Shown here one piece after another: positions 40,223 through 43,011 of a DNA stretch of 43,011 bases. Made by a program: the position numbers and the translations under genes. Below the pieces are notes generated by a model, which saw only the letters and a program-made list of their open reading frames with translations, did not search any database and was not told the origin of the DNA. This stretch comes from an uncultured Flavobacteriales bacterium (GTDB taxonomy: Bacteria > Bacteroidota > Bacteroidia > Flavobacteriales_D > Sanyastnellaceae): NCBI GenBank assembly GCA_938085425.1, contig CALKGQ010000043.1:1-43011 (forward strand). Reading direction: 5' to 3'. The first letter of the stretch is position 1. Each line of letters opens with the position of its first letter.

Positions 40223-40930
40223 ATGGGGGGGACCCAAAAAGCAGTGTTGATCACCCTCGTTTTGCACGTTGTGGTGCTGGGGGCAATGGTGGTTGTGCCC
40301 GTCAGGGAAGGTCTTTTGCCCAGCGAAATCTTTGCGGAGGTCGCCATGGTAGATGCGGAAGATGACGCCACACAAAGACAGTCTTTTGAAGAGCAATTGC
40401 AAGAGAAGATGGCGCAGCGTGTGGCGAATTTGAGGGCTGACGCACAAGCGGAGTCTTCGTCGGAAGCCCGGTCCACTTCGTCAGGTCTGGACGAGGCCCA
40501 ACTGGAAGCCCAAGTTGAAGCCGAGTTGCGGGCCATGGAAGAGGCGGAGTTTGAAAGGCTTGCAGCGGAAGAAAAGGAATTCGATACCGCCGGCGAAGCC
40601 GCCATGGAGCGGCAAGAGGTGGGGGAGACGTTTGAGGCATGGGATGCGCAATACGATGGGCTCGTTACGGTTCGCTACAGTTTGAAAAATCGGTCAGGTC
40701 GGGACTTGGACGTGCCGGGTTACACCTGTGAAGGCGCCGCCCAAGTGGAGGTGGCCATCGAGGTGTCCCCCACAGGCCAGGTCATGGAGGCAACTTTGGT
40801 GAAAGGAGATGTGGAGAGCTGCTTTGGACAGGCCGCCTTGAAGAGCGCGCAAAGGGCGAGGTTCAATGCCGATGCGCAGGCGCCACGGCGCCAGGCCGGG
40901 AGGCTGACTTACGTCTTCGTGGCGCAATAA
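40223..40930 (+). CDS. Short TonB/TolA-like energy-transducer protein
   Basis: 235 aa. One N-terminal TM helix (about 6-26, AVLITLVLHVVVLGAMVVVP), an acidic/Ala coiled-coil spacer (about 45-125), then a C-terminal domain (about 140-235) with the TonB/AgmX-type pattern: VEVAIEVSPTGQVMEATLVK, ESCFGQAALKSAQRARF, GRLTYVF. A Cys pair (C168, C198) brackets it. The usual TonB Pro-rich spacer is replaced by coiled coil. It lies 3 nt after the coiled-coil gene, so the two are surely co-transcribed. No ExbB/ExbD is adjacent. It may pass force or bind the coiled-coil partner. Confidence 0.75.
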   Translation: MGGTQKAVLITLVLHVVVLGAMVVVPVREGLLPSEIFAEVAMVDAEDDATQRQSFEEQLQEKMAQRVANLRADAQAESSSEARSTSSGLDEAQLEAQVEAELRAMEEAEFERLAAEEKEFDTAGEAAMERQEVGETFEAWDAQYDGLVTVRYSLKNRSGRDLDVPGYTCEGAAQVEVAIEVSPTGQVMEATLVKGDVESCFGQAALKSAQRARFNADAQAPRRQAGRLTYVFVAQ

Positions 40931-40946
40931 CGTAGCTCAATAACGT
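40925..40946. repeat. 9-bp direct repeat CAATAACGT between convergent genes
   Basis: Copies at 40925-40933 (spanning the TAA stop) and 40938-40946. No terminator is seen in this 39-bp gap. The repeat may be chance. Confidence 0.3.
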
Positions 40947-40969
40947 GGAACAAGCTGGGTGACGCCGTC

Positions 40970-42193
40970 TTATGCCCCGGCGGCCTGTTGGATGTAGTCG
41001 CTGAGGTAAAGGAACTTGGGTGCAAGTCCACCTTCCAGGGTGGTTTCCGTGGCATTGGTGAGCATGTTGTCCCGGTCTCCGCCGACGAGCAGGGGGACGA
41101 CGTGCGCGAGCAGGTCTTGACCAAATCCATGGCTGGCATCGCGCGGCAGCTCGCACGGCAGGTTGTCCACCGCCATGACGGTGACAGCTCCTTCCGCATC
41201 GAATGCCACAACAGATTCCGAGTGGGGGTCGTAGCCGTAGAGCGGGTCGGCAATGGTGCTAGGGCGCAACGTGCAGGCCACAGGGCCGTCGATGTCGCAG
41301 CTGACATCGGCCACCACTTCGATGCGCCAGTCCGGGCGTTTCATGTCGTCACGGGTGAAGAGGTAAGGAGATCCTTCCCCCCAATAGTGGCCCGCGATGT
41401 ACATGTCCGCCACCTTGGCGTAGGGAAGGAAGGTGCTTTTGAAGTCGGTGGGGTCCGCGATGAACGCTTCCATGTCAAAGGGCCTTCCATCCTTGTGTGC
41501 GTTGTATCCCTCAACATCTAGCCGACAGAAAACAGCCTCGTTGAAGGTCTCGCCGAGAAAGGCTTCGGGATGGACTTCTCGGAGCCCGATGGAGGTGAGC
41601 AGTTCATGCGCCCCCATGCCCACGCGTCCTCCACCCGTCAGGACGAGCTTGAGGTCGGACGGCAGGTCCACGGCTTTGGCATGCTCTGTCATCTCCTTCA
41701 AATGGGCACAATCGATGGCTTTGGGCAAATGAAAGCTGTTCTTGCGCATGCCCCAAGCCCGAAGGGCGTTGTAGGCTCCCACGATGCCAGCCCAGCGCCC
41801 AAACCCAATGACGCGGCTTCCGTTGGCGCGCTTGATCAATTCGTAATCGATGAGGCGAATGCGCTTGTCCACAACGGCCTTGAGCAGGGGGGCATTGTAG
41901 GGCTGGAGTTTGTACGTGTGGCTGAAGAACAAGTAGGTCGTGTCTGAAATCAACTGGTCCACAGGTACTTCCTTGACGCCCATAAGCACGTCGCACCCTT
42001 GGTCGACGAGCGAAGGGACCACTTCGATGCCAGCCGCTTCGTATTCTGAGTCGGGGATGCGCCTGACGTCGCTCGATTCCACCACCAACTCTACGGTGGG
42101 GTACAATTTGCGCAGGGAAGCACATTGCTCGGGGGTAAGGGGCACCCGCTGGTCGGGGGGCATTTTCCCTTCTCTGACGACTCCAATCTTCAT
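40970..42193 (-). CDS. NAD(P)-dependent oxidoreductase, alanine dehydrogenase/PNT - saccharopine dehydrogenase (LYS1)-like
   Basis: 407 aa. The N-terminus MKIGVVREGKMPPDQRVPLT is typical of the AlaDH/PNT group and of lysine-forming saccharopine dehydrogenases. Further motifs: TYLFFSHTYKLQPYNAPLL, IGFGRWAGIVGAYNALRAWG, VLTGGGRVGMGAHELL (Rossmann), YIAGHYWGEGSPYLFTRDDM, VVADVSCDIDGPVACTLRPS. Length and the GRWAG and DISCDI-like signatures favour LYS1-like over true alanine dehydrogenase. It reduces or oxidises an amino acid with NAD(P). The substrate is uncertain. A perfect -7 box TACATTTG lies 4 nt before the ATG. Confidence 0.85.
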   Translation of the reverse strand: MKIGVVREGKMPPDQRVPLTPEQCASLRKLYPTVELVVESSDVRRIPDSEYEAAGIEVVPSLVDQGCDVLMGVKEVPVDQLISDTTYLFFSHTYKLQPYNAPLLKAVVDKRIRLIDYELIKRANGSRVIGFGRWAGIVGAYNALRAWGMRKNSFHLPKAIDCAHLKEMTEHAKAVDLPSDLKLVLTGGGRVGMGAHELLTSIGLREVHPEAFLGETFNEAVFCRLDVEGYNAHKDGRPFDMEAFIADPTDFKSTFLPYAKVADMYIAGHYWGEGSPYLFTRDDMKRPDWRIEVVADVSCDIDGPVACTLRPSTIADPLYGYDPHSESVVAFDAEGAVTVMAVDNLPCELPRDASHGFGQDLLAHVVPLLVGGDRDNMLTNATETTLEGGLAPKFLYLSDYIQQAAGA

Positions 42194-42197
42194 GATT

Positions 42198-42205
42198 CAA
42201 ATGTA
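42198..42205 (-). promoter_or_regulatory. -7 box TACATTTG of the AlaDH/LYS1-like gene
   Basis: Exact consensus, 4 nt before ATG 42193. It is the clearest leaderless case, but no TTTG is seen at the -33 position. Confidence 0.62.
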
Positions 42206-42276
42206 GGAGAGGCGAGGCGTTTTGATGCAGCACTTTTTGCCAGATCCAAAGATTGTTGCGGCAGAGAAATGGGTTG

Positions 42277-42284
42277 TACTTTCA
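42277..42284 (+). promoter_or_regulatory. Likely ssrA promoter (TTG ... TACTTTCA)
   Basis: The -7-like TACTTTCA has TTGTTG (42253-42258) 18-21 nt upstream as a -33 element. It lies about 38 nt before the mature tmRNA 5' end, so the precursor would be trimmed by RNase P. Confidence 0.45.
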
Positions 42285-42322
42285 CAGTCCGCCTGATGGG
42301 GTGGAGGTGTTCTTTGATTTTT

Positions 42323-42720
42323 GGGGCCGATTTTGGATTTGACAGCAAGATGACCAAATCGGGGAAGCATGTCGAGCCTTTGGAGATGTGGCTCGTGAAT
42401 CTCAAATCTCCAGTCAGAAATGACAACACTTCCTACGCGCTCGCAGCCTAATCGACTCAGTCGATCGGCCTAATTCCAGTCATTAGATGGCGGAACGAGC
42501 TATCCAGTGGCGACGTACGGACCCTTTCGTCGTCACAACGGGTATCAGGTAAATGGGACTAGCTAAAGGTGGGTCCGACACCCGGCGCGAATTTTACTGG
42601 ACTACGCTGTTTGGTGGACTGCTCGTGGTCAGCCTTCAGCCGACAATCAATCACGAGATAAACATGTAGAAACTTCGCTTTGGCCTTGTTTGGACGGGGG
42701 TTCGACTCCCCCCGGCTCCA
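42323..42720 (+). ncRNA. ssrA: tmRNA (trans-translation RNA)
   Basis: 398 nt. 5' GGGGCCG pairs with 3' CGGCTCC to form the 7-bp acceptor stem, with discriminator A at 42720; the CCA end is not encoded (CAA follows). The T arm GACGGGGGTTCGACTCCCCC is near the 3' end. The 5' GATTTTGGATTTGACAGCAA region is the usual D-loop-like start. The tag reading frame is at 42416-42451: after the conserved AGTC, the resume codon AGA, then RNDNTSYALAA and TAA. The tag ends in the ALAA degron recognised by ClpXP-type proteases. It rescues stalled ribosomes together with SmpB. Confidence 0.95.
42416..42451 (+). other. tmRNA proteolysis tag reading frame (RNDNTSYALAA)
   Basis: It directly follows AGTC (42412-42415), which occupies the -4 to -1 position known to set the resume codon. 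The resume codon is AGA (Arg) rather than the common GCA or GGN. Confidence 0.85.
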
Positions 42721-42819
42721 CAAGTAAAGTGGACTTGATCCATTGGATCTTGAGGTTGTGAAACAACAAAGCAACTCTCGATGTCACATTTTCGTGTTGT
42801 AGGGTATAGTTAATAGGTG

Positions 42820-43011
42820 ATGGCTGTAGTCGAAACACTTTCAATTCATGGATCCAAGCTTCGCCTTTTAGGCTTGGCCGTTTGTTCAGCGGTCACGTTT
42901 TTGTCGTGTACAAAGGAAGGATTTGACATCGAGTCAACGACAGTCCACACCCCGCCGCCTGACACTCTCTACGTTGTTGACTGCCCCAACCTCTGGCTCA
43001 ATGTCGGAGAC
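42820..43011 (+). CDS. Lipoprotein, N-terminal part (cut by window edge)
   Basis: 64 codons open to the right edge from ATG 42820. Hydrophobic segment LRLLGLAVCSAVTFLSC (14-30) with lipobox FLSC, Cys30. A short linker (TKEGFDIESTTVHTPPPDT) precedes VVDCPNLWLNVGD. That last part matches the DCPxLxLNIGDPC opening that I recall from secreted Flavobacteriales proteins with repeated Cys/Asp modules. The rest of the protein is off the window, so the function is unknown. A TATAGTTA stretch 7 nt upstream is a poor -7 box. Confidence 0.7.
   Translation, partial: MAVVETLSIHGSKLRLLGLAVCSAVTFLSCTKEGFDIESTTVHTPPPDTLYVVDCPNLWLNVGD

Noticed and set aside
42559-42844. Minus-strand ORFs containing SRGESNPRPNKAKAKF and VEPGGVEPPSKQGQSE
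   Set aside because: This is the well known spurious translation of a tRNA-like 3' end; the DNA is the tmRNA 3' part.
1-43011. CRISPR array, prophage, toxin-antitoxin or defence island
   Set aside because: No regular spaced repeats, phage structural genes, nuclease/helicase defence modules or small toxin pairs were seen.

Overview
This window looks like a chromosomal segment of a Bacteroidota bacterium, most likely order Flavobacteriales, with a GC content that appears above 50 % by eye. The evidence is: type IX secretion (T9SS) C-terminal sorting domains on at least three secreted proteins, one of them gliding-motility type B; a TonB-dependent receptor with an N-terminal carboxypeptidase-regulatory domain; a fused alpha/beta 2-oxoacid dehydrogenase E1; bacillithiol enzyme BshC; a MutS2 without Smr domain; and Bacteroidota-type -7 promoter boxes (TAnnTTTG and variants such as TACCTTCG or TATCTTGG) in place of Shine-Dalgarno sites. 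I see no phage, IS element, CRISPR array, tRNA or rRNA. The coding density is very high.

Layout. 1-5.7 kb: the 5' part of a DNA photolyase gene (minus), a cupredoxin/fasciclin T9SS protein (plus), an SDR39U1/YfcH-like epimerase (minus) and a choice-of-anchor-B/MopE-like secreted protein (plus). 5.7-11.7 kb: a minus-strand TonB receptor followed by an ABC exporter, divergent from a peptide-type substrate-binding lipoprotein. 11.7-17.4 kb: a compact plus-strand run of ACMSD-family decarboxylase, ECF sigma factor, single-pass membrane protein, secreted protein of unknown function, T9SS type-B protein and BshC. 17.5-23.7 kb: small HAD protein, RuvX, DapD, GT9 glycosyltransferase, DnaN, rhomboid, SirB1-like protein and pterin dehydratase. 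23.7-31.9 kb: DUF1573 lipoprotein and S41 protease, a T9SS lysyl-endopeptidase-like protease, then the minus operon pRiA4-ORF3-like / miaA / mutS2, and a two-TM TPR protein. 31.9-42.2 kb: E1 fusion, FAD dehydrogenase, OmpA-like/TSP3/SPOR-like protein, DAO-type oxidase, an Ala/Glu-rich coiled-coil protein with a TonB-like partner, and an AlaDH/saccharopine-dehydrogenase-like enzyme. 42.3-43.0 kb: tmRNA (ssrA) and the start of a lipoprotein.

The most striking general signal is regulatory. At many genes a -7 box ends only 3-5 nt before the start codon, so transcription should begin at or next to the start codon (leaderless mRNA). Several divergent gene pairs have back-to-back boxes. In one pair (38418-38451) the two start codons overlap and each promoter box lies inside the other gene. 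At the ACMSD gene the ATG at leaderless distance opens a six-codon reading frame that ends across the real ATG. I did not find a defence or mobile system. The best candidates for undescribed biology are this promoter architecture, the ACMSD-sigma-membrane-protein locus, and the coiled-coil/TonB-like pair.
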